The notes: generated by a model from the letters alone, not told the origin. A DNA stretch of 55,216 nucleotides from Lepiota brunneoincarnata (GCA_023014365.1 JAEBUN010000087.1:1-55216); one strand, 5' to 3'. Shown: positions 1-11,089, counted from the first letter of the stretch. Numbers and translations: made by a program.

Positions 1-412
1 TGATGACAACCTCAAGGCCATGGAAGACAAGGTCCTGGCTGTGCGATATCAGTCTACAGGGGATTTTGCTAAGTGAAATCAAGGCTGAATTTGTGACCAT
101 AAGTTCAAACTGGGGGCACTCATGCTGGTCTTAAACAAATGCATCAAACTGGAACTCAGCCACAAATGCAAGCCTTGTTATTTTGGTCCTATGGTGGTAG
201 TCAAGTGGTTGCATAGCAGAGCATATACACTTGCTGAGATTAATGGTGCAGTCTTGCACCTCAAATTTGCCGCCTTCTGTCTCATCCCCATCACCCTTGG
301 TCTCATGCTTGTTTGGAAGTTACAGAATTTGTGGATTCAGAAGATTTGGCAGCAGTGGAAGATGATAGTGAGGGCAACTGAGGACAGTTGCAATCTGAAA
401 GAAAGGGGGAGA
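1..412 (+). pseudogene. Ty3/gypsy pol remnant (integrase C-terminal end)
   Basis: The frame running from about 122 to 502 carries the pattern typical of the C-terminal end of gypsy integrases: a lysine-rich stretch, then CYFGPMVVVK, a YTLAEINGAV block (usually YxxAELDG) and a degenerate FRVIPY block reading FCLIPI. Further upstream the frame is broken, so the piece is a relic. A purine-rich tract at about 397-412 directly precedes a TG-starting LTR, as expected for the polypurine tract of a plus-strand element. The rest of the element lies left of the window. The gypsy assignment is from motif order only; no reverse transcriptase is visible here. Confidence 0.6.
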
Positions 413-965
413 TGTGGGAGTAACCTCCTGGCTACACATGGAAACAGTATGGAAGAAGATGAGCATTGGACTCAGATGACAAACAACAGAATGGAGCAAT
501 GACCCTGGACCACACATACCCCCAGTCTTCAGATAAGTCCCCTCCCATTGAAATATATGTAAAATTTTCTTCATTCCTTAAGTTTTTTTCTATACCTTTA
601 GTATAACTGTTCCCTCTCTTTCCTTCTAGCTACCTTTTCCTTCCTAGTGTACTTGTAAGTTTTTCTACATGTTCCTGTTTCATGAGAAACTGTCCTTGCT
701 ACATTTTTGTTTCACTTACACAGCCTCTCATAGTTATATAATTTTGCTCCTTTTTGCATGCATTTGCTGTCTTCTCTGGTAGCCAGCAAATAATGTAGCA
801 TTATTTTCTCTACAGTATTTAAGTAGGACCTTAGGGGATTTGTCTGGGTGAGAAAGAAAAATATATACCCTCTATCTCAAAAGTCCTGTTGCAATCTCTC
901 CCTCTCCTTGACTCAGCTCAATGATACTTGCCTCCCCTCTCGAACTTGCCAACCTTCATACAACA
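413..965 (+). repeat. Probable 3' LTR of the gypsy element
   Basis: It starts TGTGGGAGTAACC immediately after a polypurine tract and plausibly ends at ACAACA near 965, giving TG...CA termini and about 553 bp. A TATA-like TATTTAAG at about 814 is followed by a pyrimidine-rich stretch resembling an R/U5 region. Only one LTR is in the window, so the right edge is tentative and no target duplication could be confirmed. Confidence 0.5.
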
Positions 966-2378
966 TATCATGAGTAAATGAGGATGCCTGGGATAATCAT
1001 TGTTGCATTGCTCAAGCTCATGCAGAAGTTCCTACTTCTGAAAAAATATTTGATAAGTGTTGGAACTGTGGCTTGGGTTCCTTATAATATGCCTTAAACT
1101 GAACCAAGCCATTAGAAAAGTCAAGATAAATCAATAAATATTATATACCACTTCTTGGAATTGATCTTTTGCTTTTTGACAATCAGCTGGAGCCCACTTT
1201 TCTTCAAAATGCTCCATTTTGCAGCTTGGATCAAGCACTAGTATAATTATTAGCAGAAAGTCAAGAATAGGAATAAAATCATACCAAGAAAAATAAAACA
1301 AGCATCAGTATCAGTAATTGTTGTATGCCATTTTTTGAGCTTATCTATCCCTGCCTGAATACTATCCTTAACCTGTGTGAACCTTGGATGAAATATCAAA
1401 TGCTCCCATTTTTTAATCACATATTCAAGCTCAGGGAGAGCATGAGTGATGAATGAATGAGTAGCAGATGAAAATGATGACTGAACACTGGTAGGAACCT
1501 AATAGAAATGAGAAAACTTTATATGAGTAGAATAAATATTACTTACTGCCAAAGTATCTCACATGAGCTCAAGAAGCTTCCACTCCTCCTTAACCAAGTA
1601 GTAATCCAAATACATCTTGCCTTTTAACTTAGGAATAGATCCAGAGTCATCTGCATTTTTGATAAATTTACAATCTCCCTGTTCCAGGATTTAGAATACA
1701 CTCAATTTAAATGTTAAAAAAAACATACCTTCTTCAATAGGAGTAATTGTTCAAGGAGATTATACATTGAACTCCAGTAAGTACAAACTCATTTGACAAG
1801 CTCAAGTTCAGGTACTAATTCCTTAGCACAGCAAATAGAAAAGTACTTCTTTGCCTGAGGTGATAAGCAGACCTTGAAAGATATATAATTTATAAGTTAA
1901 TATTTAGTATTACTTTGGGAAAGAGAAATACCTGAGTAATAAATGCTAAGATCTTTCCAAGAACATCTCCTGCATCAAATAAAACAGCATTGTCTTCATC
2001 ATCCTCAACTTCACCCAATTGATCCCAGTCAATTTCATCCCCATTAGATGAAACTGCTTTAGCTATAAAACAAGTAGAGCAGATAGCTTCAATAAAAGCC
2101 TTAGCACCAAGATGAATAGTATGCTCAATGCATCTTCAATTTGAAACATATCAGAATAAAACATAAACCAAGTCAAAAATCACTCACCTAATATGCCACT
2201 TATAAGCAATCCACCTGTTTGAAGGTGTGTCAAGTGTATGTTGAAGCACCTTGAGAGCTTTGTCATTTGCTGAAGCATTATCAGTAGTAATCCAACCAAT
2301 CTATAAATCATCAATCAGTTGAAGTCATTTAAAAATCATAAATCAATACTTTGGATTGAATTTTGTACTCATTGAAAA

Positions 2379-2793
2379 TGTTATCAGAAGTTCCCTTAAA
2401 CCCCTTATCAGAAACCTCACCAGAAGGAACTCTTATCAGAAGCACCCAAAGTATATAAATAGTTAGAAGACCTGTTATCCTGAAACTATCAGAAGTACCA
2501 TCAGAACAATCTATACTTAGATAGATAAGGATATGACTCACTTACCTGGGTCCAGATATATATAGTAGGAGCACAGCCACACATAGTAGTATATAAGGAT
2601 ACTGTACCATACCCTTGTATCCTTATCTTAGTGTTATAAAGTTCTTGCCTCCTATACCTCTTTGCCATAACCGGCTGGACTTATAGTGCTCCGTTGTCTC
2701 CAAGTCACGCTTAGTAGGACAGGACCAAGTCTGTATAGACATCCTGTGTCGAACCCTGTGCTACTCAAGAGCAAACCCCTAACCTGGGTAACA
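2379..2793 (+). mobile_element. Solo LTR inserted in a hAT transposase exon
   Basis: The 415-bp element starts TGTTATCAGAAG and ends GGGTAACA, so its termini TGTTA/TAACA are inverted. Direct 5-bp repeats GAAAA flank it exactly, at 2374-2378 and 2794-2798. Removing the element and one GAAAA rejoins the minus-strand transposase frame across the junction (LGVF then NEYKIQSK), followed by the intron donor. A TATA-like run lies at about 2563-2572. No internal coding region exists, so this is a solo LTR left by LTR-LTR recombination. The parent family is not identified. Confidence 0.88.
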
Positions 2794-2999
2794 GAAAACA
2801 CCAAGAACAACTGCTGCCAAATTCTCACCACCATGGTTGCCTTCAATCTCAGAAAAACCTATAAGGTGTGACTTCAGCCTCCAGATATGTGGTTGATCAG
2901 GAGGAGAAGCAATGTATTGAACAGTAATGGCAAGAAGAGGTTTCATATCTTCTATAGTCCATCCATCAAATGTGAAAGATATTTGTCCTGATTGATTCT

Positions 3000-3228
3000 C
3001 ACTGTGAACCCCTACCAGTCGTAATTTACATCGAAAAATGTGGGGGCTGTGTCGTAGTTCACGTCGGATTATTAAAGAATTATGACCTTTATTCAGAAAA
3101 ATGGCGTTATCTGGTGTAATTATCAAAATGTCATTATTACATACTCTCCTAAAAATGGCACTATCTGGTATAATTCTCACTTCTTGACTATTTCTGACGT
3201 AAATTGCAACCTGTAGGGGTTCACAGTG
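3000..3228. mobile_element. MITE-like non-autonomous DNA transposon inside hAT remnant
   Basis: The 229-bp segment has terminal inverted repeats of about 30 nt. The left end begins CACTGTGAACCCCTAC and the reverse complement of the right end begins with the same 16 bases; similarity continues into ATTTAC(A/G)TC. TTCT occurs directly outside both ends (2996-2999 and 3229-3232), consistent with a 4-bp target duplication. It lies just upstream, in transposase orientation, of the conserved FTFDGWT block. The superfamily cannot be assigned from TIR and TSD alone. Confidence 0.75.
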
Positions 3229-4200
3229 TTCTGAGATACAGTCAGTACCAATACTAGAAGATATGTCAAGAAAATATACCTGAAGGACTTTTGAAAGATG
3301 GTGGACCACAATCTTTGCTTTGTGTTTCACCTCTTCTGACATCTTAGTGTGGTGGGGAATATTACTTTCCCTTGTTGATGGTCGCTGATAAATAAGAAGC
3401 TTGCAGAATGATGGCTGATCTACAGCTATGAATGGCTGGAGAAATAATTAGCTCCAAATCATCAAGAATGAACATGGAACCTTACCTGATCATCCTCAAC
3501 TAGCTAATGAGTTAAATGCTCAATAAGCCCTTCCTTTGTCCACTTTGCAGTTGGCACTATGAATGTATCAAGTGTTTTCTGGACAGTCACACTCTTCTTG
3601 TCAGTCAGCTTAAATGCACCAGACTTCTCAGCTTCAGCAAGTAACAGGATAAGGTATAAAATCCAACTCCTGGGCTCATATCATATAAAATTCACCATGT
3701 ATCTTCCAATTCCTGATAAACTAATGAAAAAAGAGTATAGATATCAGAAACAACTTTACATACTGCCCAATATGTTTACAACAAGTTGTTACACTCCCAG
3801 TCATCCAAATACTCTTATCAGGATCACATCCTTTTTGTTTTGCAAGATGACTACAGGATGCACATATGTTAGAAGTGAAGTAATACAAGAACAAGTTTAC
3901 TTACTAGTAGATCTCACACCACCACCCCTTTATCTGAACACCATCTTTTAGATGTTCTTCCTCAGTAAGTTCCTCTATCTTTCCATCCTCATCATTTACT
4001 CCTTCTTCCTCTTCATCACTGATAACAACAGCTGGCTTCTTTCAAACTCTCCCTGACTCTGTGGCTGAGCACTTTCATTTTGTTTATCCTATAAATAACA
4101 GTTAGAACAAGCAAGAACTATGCAGCCCAAATCTCACCTTCAACAGAATGTACACTATGATGTATAGTAGTAGTTTTCTCTATTTGTTCATCTTGGTGTT

Positions 4201-4474
4201 CAATGTGGAGCCATACAAGTCAAAGAGGCCATAGTATTGATTATGAGTCAACATAGAGCTATAGTATCAATTTGTGAGTCAACATGGAGCCAAGGTATCA
4301 ATTTACAAGTCAACAAGGGCCAGGGTATCAATTTATTAGTCAACATGGAGCCAGAGTATCAATTTACAAGTCAATGTGGAGCCAGGGTATCATTTTACAA
4401 GTTGAGGAGGCCATGATATTGATTTTTGAGTGAACATGGAGCTGTAATATTGATTTTTGAGTGAATATGGAGTT
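4201..4474. repeat. Minisatellite, about 31-bp unit, roughly nine degenerate copies
   Basis: The units follow the pattern gTATcAATTT-(a/t)-AGTCAACATGGAGCC with a period of 30-31 bp, from about 4231 to 4474, with a weaker first copy from 4201. Copies differ at several positions, and the last two share a diverged ATATTGATTTTTGAGTGAA version. The array sits between the BED-like block of the hAT remnant and its presumed 5' end. No protein-coding reading is supported. Confidence 0.8.
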
Positions 4475-5165
4475 ATGTGGGTGGTGGGAAATTAATTGAG
4501 GTATTTCATCAGCATAGGAAATAGGATAGAGGTAGGTATGCTTACCTTTATTGTGTATCACTGGTATTTGAAGCTTGCAAAGTGGCTGCCTGATCTTCTT
4601 CAGGAGGACCAGCTGCCTCCACTGACTCTTTCAGGGGTGAGTTGTCTTGCTTTGAGGCTGTAAGACATATCAGATATTGATTAAAACATGGAGGAAGGGG
4701 GCCAGACCTTTTTGAGGTGGGAAAAAAGTGGTGAGAGTGACCAGACCTGGGTCTAGATCCCCTCAAGCCTTCCATGTTGGTTTGGAGGTGTGTTGACTGG
4801 GGAGATGTTGACTAGCAACATGGTGTGCTGGCTGTTTACCCTTGAGTCCTTGAGATTCATGGGTTAGTTTGAGGGTATCACTTGCAGGAGGAAGGGGCAT
4901 TGTTTCAGCACTTTGTGAGTAATTCCAATCAATCTTGGAGGCCTCCTTGAGCAAACTGTCCAGATTTAGCACACAGTTGTCTTTGGACATGATAAGTGCA
5001 GGACACATGGGGAATTTGCAGCGTTGATAGCATGGGGGAAAGAGTGAGTGAAAAATCAATGAAGTTGGAACTTTGTTGATGTTTGGCAAGCACTGCCACT
5101 TCCACTGCAGCCCTCACCACCAATGGCTGTCAACTCATGCATTCAAACACATTTGGACACATTCA

Positions 5166-5295
5166 GGTAGGCTGACCACAAGGCCAAACCTTGAACTGAG
5201 TCAACAGGCCTATGCCTGAACCTGAACCCAAACTGGACTGAACCTTTGGGTTCAGTTCAGGGGTTTCAGGTTCAAACCAAACTTTGGCATCCCTA
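5166..5295 (-). repeat. Probable hAT 5' terminal region with subterminal repeats
   Basis: On the minus strand this starts TAGGGATGCC at 5295, a form typical of hAT termini. It continues with closely spaced TTCAGG/CTGAAC-type short repeats in both orientations (about 5210-5270), as in hAT subterminal transposase-binding regions. It is upstream of the minus-strand transposase remnant, as expected. The opposite terminus is not found (the element looks truncated near 1000) and no 8-bp target duplication is visible, so this is tentative. Confidence 0.4.
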
Positions 5296-5899
5296 AACCC
5301 AACGTTGAGATCAGTGAACAGGGATAGGAGCATTTTATGGGAATGGAGGAACAGTGTTGGCAATTTTTGTTATGTACATGTTTGTGTGGTGTTGAAAAAA
5401 AAATGTAAGGATCCCAAGATCCTCACAAGGAGAGCATATCAGATGAGGAGGTCAACAAGCACAAGCAGTATATTGTTAAGTGTGAAAGGAAAGGAGAGTG
5501 AGAGGATGGTGGATAAGAAACAAGAAGTGTGTAAGATACAAGTCTGATGCACATACTGGAACCAGTTAGTAATCATGTGCATCATGTAAGAACATCCTTA
5601 CAGCACACCATCTATTTTAACGAATATACACCTACTTTCCAGATTAATTTACTGCCCATTAGCCCAAGTTGATTCCATCAAGTGGCCTATACTGAAATCG
5701 CAGTAAACTATTATATTCTTCCTCCTGCTGGGTTAAGACAATCTCTATCAGCAACTCTCTTTGTTTTTGAATTATAATGTGGCACTGCCAGTGAATTACT
5801 GGATGAAGACATCAGACGCTGAACGCCCCCTTCGAAGTATAGAGACAAAAGCCTAAGGCCCAGTTTTCCAAGCCTGTGGTGTTTGCAGGCATTGAACGA
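5296..5899. other. Intergenic, no gene recognised
   Basis: This is unique-looking sequence between the hAT end and the copia element. No frame has recognisable protein motifs. The last bases before the copia target duplication are an ordinary insertion flank. Confidence 0.5.
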
Positions 5900-5904
5900 G
5901 CAGG

Positions 5905-6252
5905 TAACGAGAATAGAAGCGCGCAGTAGATATGTCAGACATGGAATATATAAGATAGGATCACTAGGATCCAGTAAGGAAGACTGAATCAATATTAAAT
6001 GGAGACACAACGCAACATACTACTCACCTAGGATCCAGTAAGGAAGACTGGATCCTAGGCCGTTTCGGTAGGCTACTTAAATAAGAGAAAGAAAACTATG
6101 TACTCCTATTTACGCTAGAATGAAAGTATACCTCGTAACCTAGTAGTATAATAAAATTGTTCATTCGTGTACATACAGTGTCCATGGTAAGAGGGAATAT
6201 GAAATAAGGAAAACAATAAACAATCATCAAGCTGAACGATCGCGTTTCAACA
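5905..6252 (-). repeat. Copia 3' LTR
   Basis: This 348-bp copy aligns without gaps to 10517-10864 at a constant offset of 4,612. Read on the minus strand it runs TGTTGAAACG to CTCGTTA. It differs from the other LTR at eight positions, all transitions, seven of them at CpG sites. Confidence 0.95.
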
Positions 6253-6270
6253 CTCCCACTCAGTGAGACG

Positions 6271-9200
6271 TCAGTTGGGAGCAACCACGCTGAGACCGGC
6301 GCAAAATTTTATAAAAGCGTCACGAGGGAGGGCTTTGGTGAATATGTCTGCAAGCATATCCTTCGTAGAGACATAGCAGAGCCTGACTTCTTTACGTTCA
6401 ACGCATTCACGGATAAAGTGATGTCGTATGTTGATGTGTTTGGCGCATGAATGAGCAATGGGATTACTGGTGAGGGCGATACAGCCCTGGTTGTCAGCGT
6501 GAATGACAGTTGCCGTTGTCTGTGGGAAATCGAGCTCCTCAAGTAGGGTACGAAGCCAAATGGCTTCCTTTGTAGTGTTGGCAGACGCAATATATTCAGC
6601 CTCGACGGAGGAAGTGGCAACAGTCGGCTGTTTTTTCGAGGACCATGAGATGGAGCTACTGGCCACGTCGAATACAAAACCGCCAATGGACCTTCGACCA
6701 TCAGGATCTTGGGCCCAACTCGAGTCTGTCCAACCAACAAGATTGAAGGAATCGTTCCCGCACCTACCCAAGACAAGGTGGAAATTTGCAGTACCCTTGA
6801 GATAGCGCAAAACGCGCTTCGCAGCCTCTAAGTGGGCTATGCCAGGATTTCCACCAACTGGGCAACTAAGCTGACCACGAACTGGATGTCCAGTCAAGTC
6901 TGAGTAGCAAAGAGGAGAGAGCCGACGAGTGAGAGGTAATGAATATTACCTGCATATTCTTTGTAAGCTCGTTTCTCGGCTTCAGTCTTGGGGGAATGGG
7001 AGGTAGAGAGATCGTGCTTCACAGCAAGTGGAGTGGAGACAGGAGCGGCATCCTGCATGCGAAAGTGGGCAAGAATTTGGTGGATATATGCTGACTGATT
7101 AAGGTAAATGAGGCGGTTGGGGCGATCCCGAGTAACGAGGATGCCCAACATGTATTTGAGCTTGCCTAGGTTGGTAATCTCGAAGTCTTGGCTGAGGGCA
7201 GTCTTGAACAAGATAATGCAAGTGCCACCAGGGCCAGCGACTACCATGTCATCAACGTAGACGAGTACAAGGAGAGTAATCTTCCCATTTTCTCTCCTGA
7301 TGTATAAACAGTCGTCAGCGAATGCACGGATGAAGTTGAGCTTAGTCAAAACTTCGTGTAATCTCTTCTTCCACTGCCTCCCAGCTTGCTTCAGACCATA
7401 CAAGGCCTTTCGCAACCTCCAATAGTGACCTCTGGTCCCCAACTTCTCAACACCATCTGGTACCTCCATATATATTTCCTCATCGAGATCTTCTTGCAAG
7501 TAGGCAGCGACGATGTCGACTTGATGAATATCAAAGTCCAAATAGGCAGCGAGGGTGAGGAAAATGCAGAGAGTGGTGAACTTGGCAACGGAGAGTGGTG
7601 AACTTGGCGATGGATGAGAAGGTTTTGGTGAAGTCCTCTCCAGGTATCTGTGAGAAGCCTTTAGCTATGATCCGAGCTTTGAACTTAACTTGTTTTCCAT
7701 GTCCATCTAGCTTCTCCTTGAAGACAATGTGGCTTCCAACCGCTTTCTTTCCCCTGGGTAAGTCGTCCACCCATTCGAAAATGCCAGCCCTCTTCAATTG
7801 AGCAAACTCGGACTTGATAGCACTCTCCCACTGCTTCGAGTAGGGAGAACAAAGGGCTTCCTGGTAAGTGTGAGGTTCATCGGCGACAGAAACAAAAGCA
7901 AAGTTCTAAGGAAATGTATCATCGATAGCCAAGAACCCAAGGCACTCAATAGGTTTGTGTACACAATTGGATTTCCTAGGTGCAGGTGGCAGCTGAGGGA
8001 GGCTCCCACTTGAAACCTCATGGGGAGGGGTAACCAGACATTCAACATCAACAGTAGGCACAGGATCTGGGGGGACAGCCGTGGGAAGAGTGGTGGTTGG
8101 ACCAAGCTTGGGAACATCCGCTGCAACGGCGTCGTCAACCAAACAATCAACTGTCTCAGGTGAGACCATCGGTTCATCAACATCCACAATGGCTAACTCA
8201 CTGGGGGCATCATCCTCGTAAAACTGGACGTCACAAGAGGCAATCAACTTGCCGTTCTCTAAATCCTCAAGACGATATCCCTTGGCCTCATCGGTCCACC
8301 ATCCAAGCATCCGAACCTTCACTGCCCTCGACTCCAACTTGCCTTTACGCACCAGCTTGGGAACATGAGCCCAACCGAGAGATCCAAAGATCCACAGATG
8401 GGAAACATCAGGTTTGCGTCCAGTCCACGCCTTGTAAGGGGTGATACCCTTTAAACCAGAGGTGAGTGTTAAACTGCGAATGTGGACAGCATACATGAAA
8501 GCTTCACCCCAGAAATGCAGGTTCATGCCACTGGTGTGCAACATGCACCGGATCATCTTGAAGAAAATGGCGATGGCATGCTCAGCGATGCCATTTTGCT
8601 CAGGGAGGTAAGGGATAGTCATTTCGTGAATGATGCCATTGTGACGACAGAATTGATTCATGGCAGAGTTGACAAATTCGGACCCATTGTCACTTTGGAG
8701 ACGGCGAGTCTTCAGACCAGATTGGCATTCCAACATGGCCACAATATCCCGAACAGCGACGCCGGCCCCTTCCTTATCCTTCAAGAGGTGACCCACAGGA
8801 TAACGGCAGCTCACCTCCACAATGACAAGTGCATATAAATACCCATCCCAACTTGGAACAGACATTGGTCCAGTCAGGTCAAGTACCAGCAGTTCCATCT
8901 TGGAATAACAGCTTGAGCTTATGTCAGGCATAGGCAGATGGTGAGACTTCCCGTTCGCACAACTGCTGCACAGATGGTCGAACTTGCGAGGTGCGTAAAT
9001 GTCCAAGCCTTTCACAAGGTGATCACGGCGCATCGAGTCGATGATCCAAGGGTTTAAATGACCCATACGATGATGCCACAAACGCATGGATAGTTGCCCT
9101 TTAGCAAGGTAAGCCAGATCGCTGCCGATTTTCGTGCATTGGATATGATACAATGTACCAGCCGACCCTGCAAGGACCGCTCGGAATAATTCATTGCCAC

Positions 9201-10512
9201 CTTTCGAGAGTGTCAACTCTTTCGATCCACAACTGCGGTAGCTCGCTCCCCCTTGTTGTAAAACACCTAAACTGACAAGGTTGGCACCCAGTCGAGGAAT
9301 GTGAAGGACGTTCTGAAGGGTTATATTGATGTGACCTTTCGGAAGAATGGAACAGAACATAACTGATCCATAGCCAGCAATGGGGACCCTATTACGGCCA
9401 CCAACCATAATATATTCACCATCAGCAGACTCCTGGTAGGAAATGAAGAAATCGTGATCCATGAACATGTGGGCCATGGCAGCGCAATCTAGCAAGATAC
9501 CAGAGGCGACAGCTTCATCAGCTGAAGCCATCAACATTACTCCAACCTCGCGATCACCAGAGGGTTTTGATTGCTCAACAGCAATATTTGCGGATCCACC
9601 CAATTTAGTGGTATTGTCCTTCCCTTTGGACCTCGAAGGGCATTCAGGAGCCCAATGTCCCTTTAGGTGGCAGATATGACATTCGGAATCTGGAGGGCGA
9701 GCAGGAGTAGTGGATTTCTTTGCCAATTTGCCTTTCCCCTTCTTTCCCTTCTTCCCAGAGTTCCCATTCCCCACCGACTTGGCAAGCAGGGCCAACTGCT
9801 CAGCCTTAACCTTCTTCTCAGACTCCTCAACGAGGCGATCACGTTCAGCACAGTCATGCACGGACACAAGCTCAGCAGTGACCATATCCAAGGTGAGAAA
9901 CTTTCCCTTATCCAAAAGGTTCTGCTTGACAACATCCCAGATGGTTGAGCGAGGTAGGGAAAGTAGGATAGCATGGACAACATGAATGTCATCCAACTTC
10001 TGGCCTGCTTCTGTGATACGGCGACGGAGGTTCAGGAAGGATCCGATGAGATCTGACATGGTGGTACGCTCGTCCCATCTCTTGGTATAGAGTTCCTGAT
10101 AGTAATAGTGAACATTGATGTTCTGACGTTCAGTGATGTGGATCTTGCGAAGACGATCCCACATCTCCTTCGATGTGTCGACATTGGCAACATGTTCCTG
10201 CTGGCCAAACTCGATAGCTCCCCGCATCAAACCCATAGCCGCGTGATCAGATTTCAACCAACGTAGGTAATCCTGCTTTGATTGGGTCCAATCCTTATAG
10301 CCCTGGTCAGACATAAGGAGCAGCTTGTTTTCGGCACCAACAGGAGGCCTCGGAGAGGGTTTAGGGGGGCAGTCTTCCATGCCCTCTACAACAAGCCAGA
10401 GAAGTTGAGCTTGGAGGGCGGCCTTCATATTGTCGGACCAAACATAGTAGTTGCTACCATTTAATTTGGGGAACTGGAGTGTCACAGACGAGGAATCGCT
10501 CTCGGGGCCCAT
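6271..10512 (-). pseudogene. Copia gag-pol polyprotein, broken
   Basis: The first open stretch, 10512 to 7906 (868 codons), holds a copia-type gag with a WDRLRKIH block, a CCHC zinc knuckle (CHICHLKGHWAPEC, residues about 278-292) and a protease region. There the usual D-S/T-G is degenerate (LLDCAAMAHM, near 340). Next are the GAG-pre-integrase HHCC zinc site and the integrase core with Asp in LLVLDLTGP, Asp in LQSDNGSEF and Glu in PEQNGIAEHA. After the TAG at 7906-7908 the same frame continues (QEALCSPYSKQWESAIK) into RT. RT resumes in another frame after the 22-bp duplication and has the YVDD active site near 7250. RNase H follows (SWAQDPDGRRS, SSVEAEYIA, DIFTKALPRD), ending at 6271. Several lesions prevent a single polyprotein. 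Confidence 0.92.
7569..7608. repeat. 22-bp tandem duplication in copia RT
   Basis: GAGAGTGGTGAACTTGGC occurs at 7569-7586 and again at 7591-7608, a period of 22 bp. Because 22 is not a multiple of three it shifts the reverse-transcriptase frame. Ignoring one copy makes the RT block before FDIHQVDI continuous. Confidence 0.85.
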
Positions 10513-10516
10513 AACC
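10505..10516 (-). promoter_or_regulatory. Copia primer-binding site (half initiator-tRNA type)
   Basis: On the minus strand the 12 bases GGTTATGGGCCC directly follow the LTR end. They are complementary to the anticodon stem-loop of eukaryotic initiator tRNA-Met (GGGCCCATAACC), the same internal-tRNA priming known for Drosophila copia. The ATG inside (10512-10510) is also the first codon of the gag-pol frame. Confidence 0.8.
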
Positions 10517-10864
10517 TAACGAGAATAGAAGCGCACAGTAGATATGTCGGACACGGAATATATAAGATAGGATCACTAGGATCCAGTAAGGAAGACTGAA
10601 TCAATATTAAACGGAGACACAACGCAACATACTACTCACCTAGGATCCAGTAAGGAAGACTGGATCCTAGGCCGTTTCGGTAGGCTACTTAAATAAGAGA
10701 AAGAAAACTATGTACTCCTATTTATGCTAGAATGAAAGTACACCTCGTAACCTAGTAGTATAATAAAATTGTTCATTCGTGTACATACAGTGTCCATGGT
10801 AAGAGGGAATATGAAATAAGGAAAACAATAAACAATCGTCAAGCTGAACGATCGCGTTTCGACA
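10517..10864 (-). repeat. Copia 5' LTR
   Basis: This 348-bp copy starts TGTCGAAACG on the minus strand and ends CTCGTTA next to the primer-binding site. It keeps CpG at seven sites where the 3' LTR or this copy has TpG or CpA. The target duplication GCAGG follows at 10865-10869. Confidence 0.95.
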
Positions 10865-11089
10865 GCAGGCGACAAAAAATGAAATTTGAAATTATGAAAT
10901 GCGACTAATAATAGAGTGATGAATTCTAGCCGAGAATAGTTCGAAACGAATGCCTGTTGAAAAAACCCCAATAAGTGATCCAAGTAGGGATGTGTGTCGG
11001 GTGGGGTGGGAGTAGCAGGAGGGTAGGAAAACGGAGGAGAGTCCGAGATAGGGAAACAACAATAATAGAATCCACAAGCGTTGGTGATA

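Larger units (their letters stand above)
1020..3960 (-). pseudogene. Decayed hAT-superfamily transposase
   Basis: Read on the minus strand, fragments line up in hAT order. A BED-like Cys/His region lies at about 3750-3870. A block preceding the catalytic domain follows (about 3300-3420, with QPSFCKLLIYQRPSTRE). Then come FTFDGWT with AITVQYI (about 2920-2980), the LIGFSEIEGNHGGENLA block (about 2810-2860) and ITTDNASANDKALKVLQ (about 2230-2300), where the Asp is a catalytic-type residue. The C-terminal blocks with WEHLIFHPRF and KWAPADCQKAKDQF follow (about 1170-1430). A 49-nt intron at 2301-2349 has good GT and AG ends. Many stops and frame changes break the gene, and the C-terminal dimerisation domain is not seen next to the gypsy LTR. 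Two insertions sit inside it (3000-3228 and 2379-2793). Confidence 0.75.
5905..10864 (-). mobile_element. Complete but defective Ty1/copia LTR retrotransposon
   Basis: The 4,960-bp element is transcribed on the minus strand and bounded by two 348-bp LTRs and a 5-bp target duplication GCAGG (5900-5904 and 10865-10869). Domain order is gag, zinc knuckle, protease, integrase, reverse transcriptase, RNase H; integrase before RT is diagnostic for copia. The primer-binding site abuts the 5' LTR and a short purine stretch (complement of 6253-6261) precedes the 3' LTR. Four coding lesions are visible: a TAG at 7906-7908, a 22-bp tandem duplication at 7569-7608, a TGA at 6894-6896 and an apparent 1-nt loss near 6860. 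It is therefore non-autonomous now. Confidence 0.95.

Noticed and set aside
122..502. A free-standing small plus-strand protein gene
   Set aside because: The frame runs through an integrase-like tail, a polypurine tract and the LTR start, so it is a retrotransposon relic rather than a host gene.
978..990. Possible left hAT terminus (GAGGATGCC resembling the right-end GGGATGCC)
   Set aside because: It is only about eight matching bases, has no 8-bp target duplication against the right end, and lies before the transposase C-terminal dimerisation domain would have ended.
4548..5123. Minus-strand frames as N-terminal exons of the hAT transposase or a separate gene
   Set aside because: Low-complexity sequence without motifs; they may be a leader region but cannot be supported.
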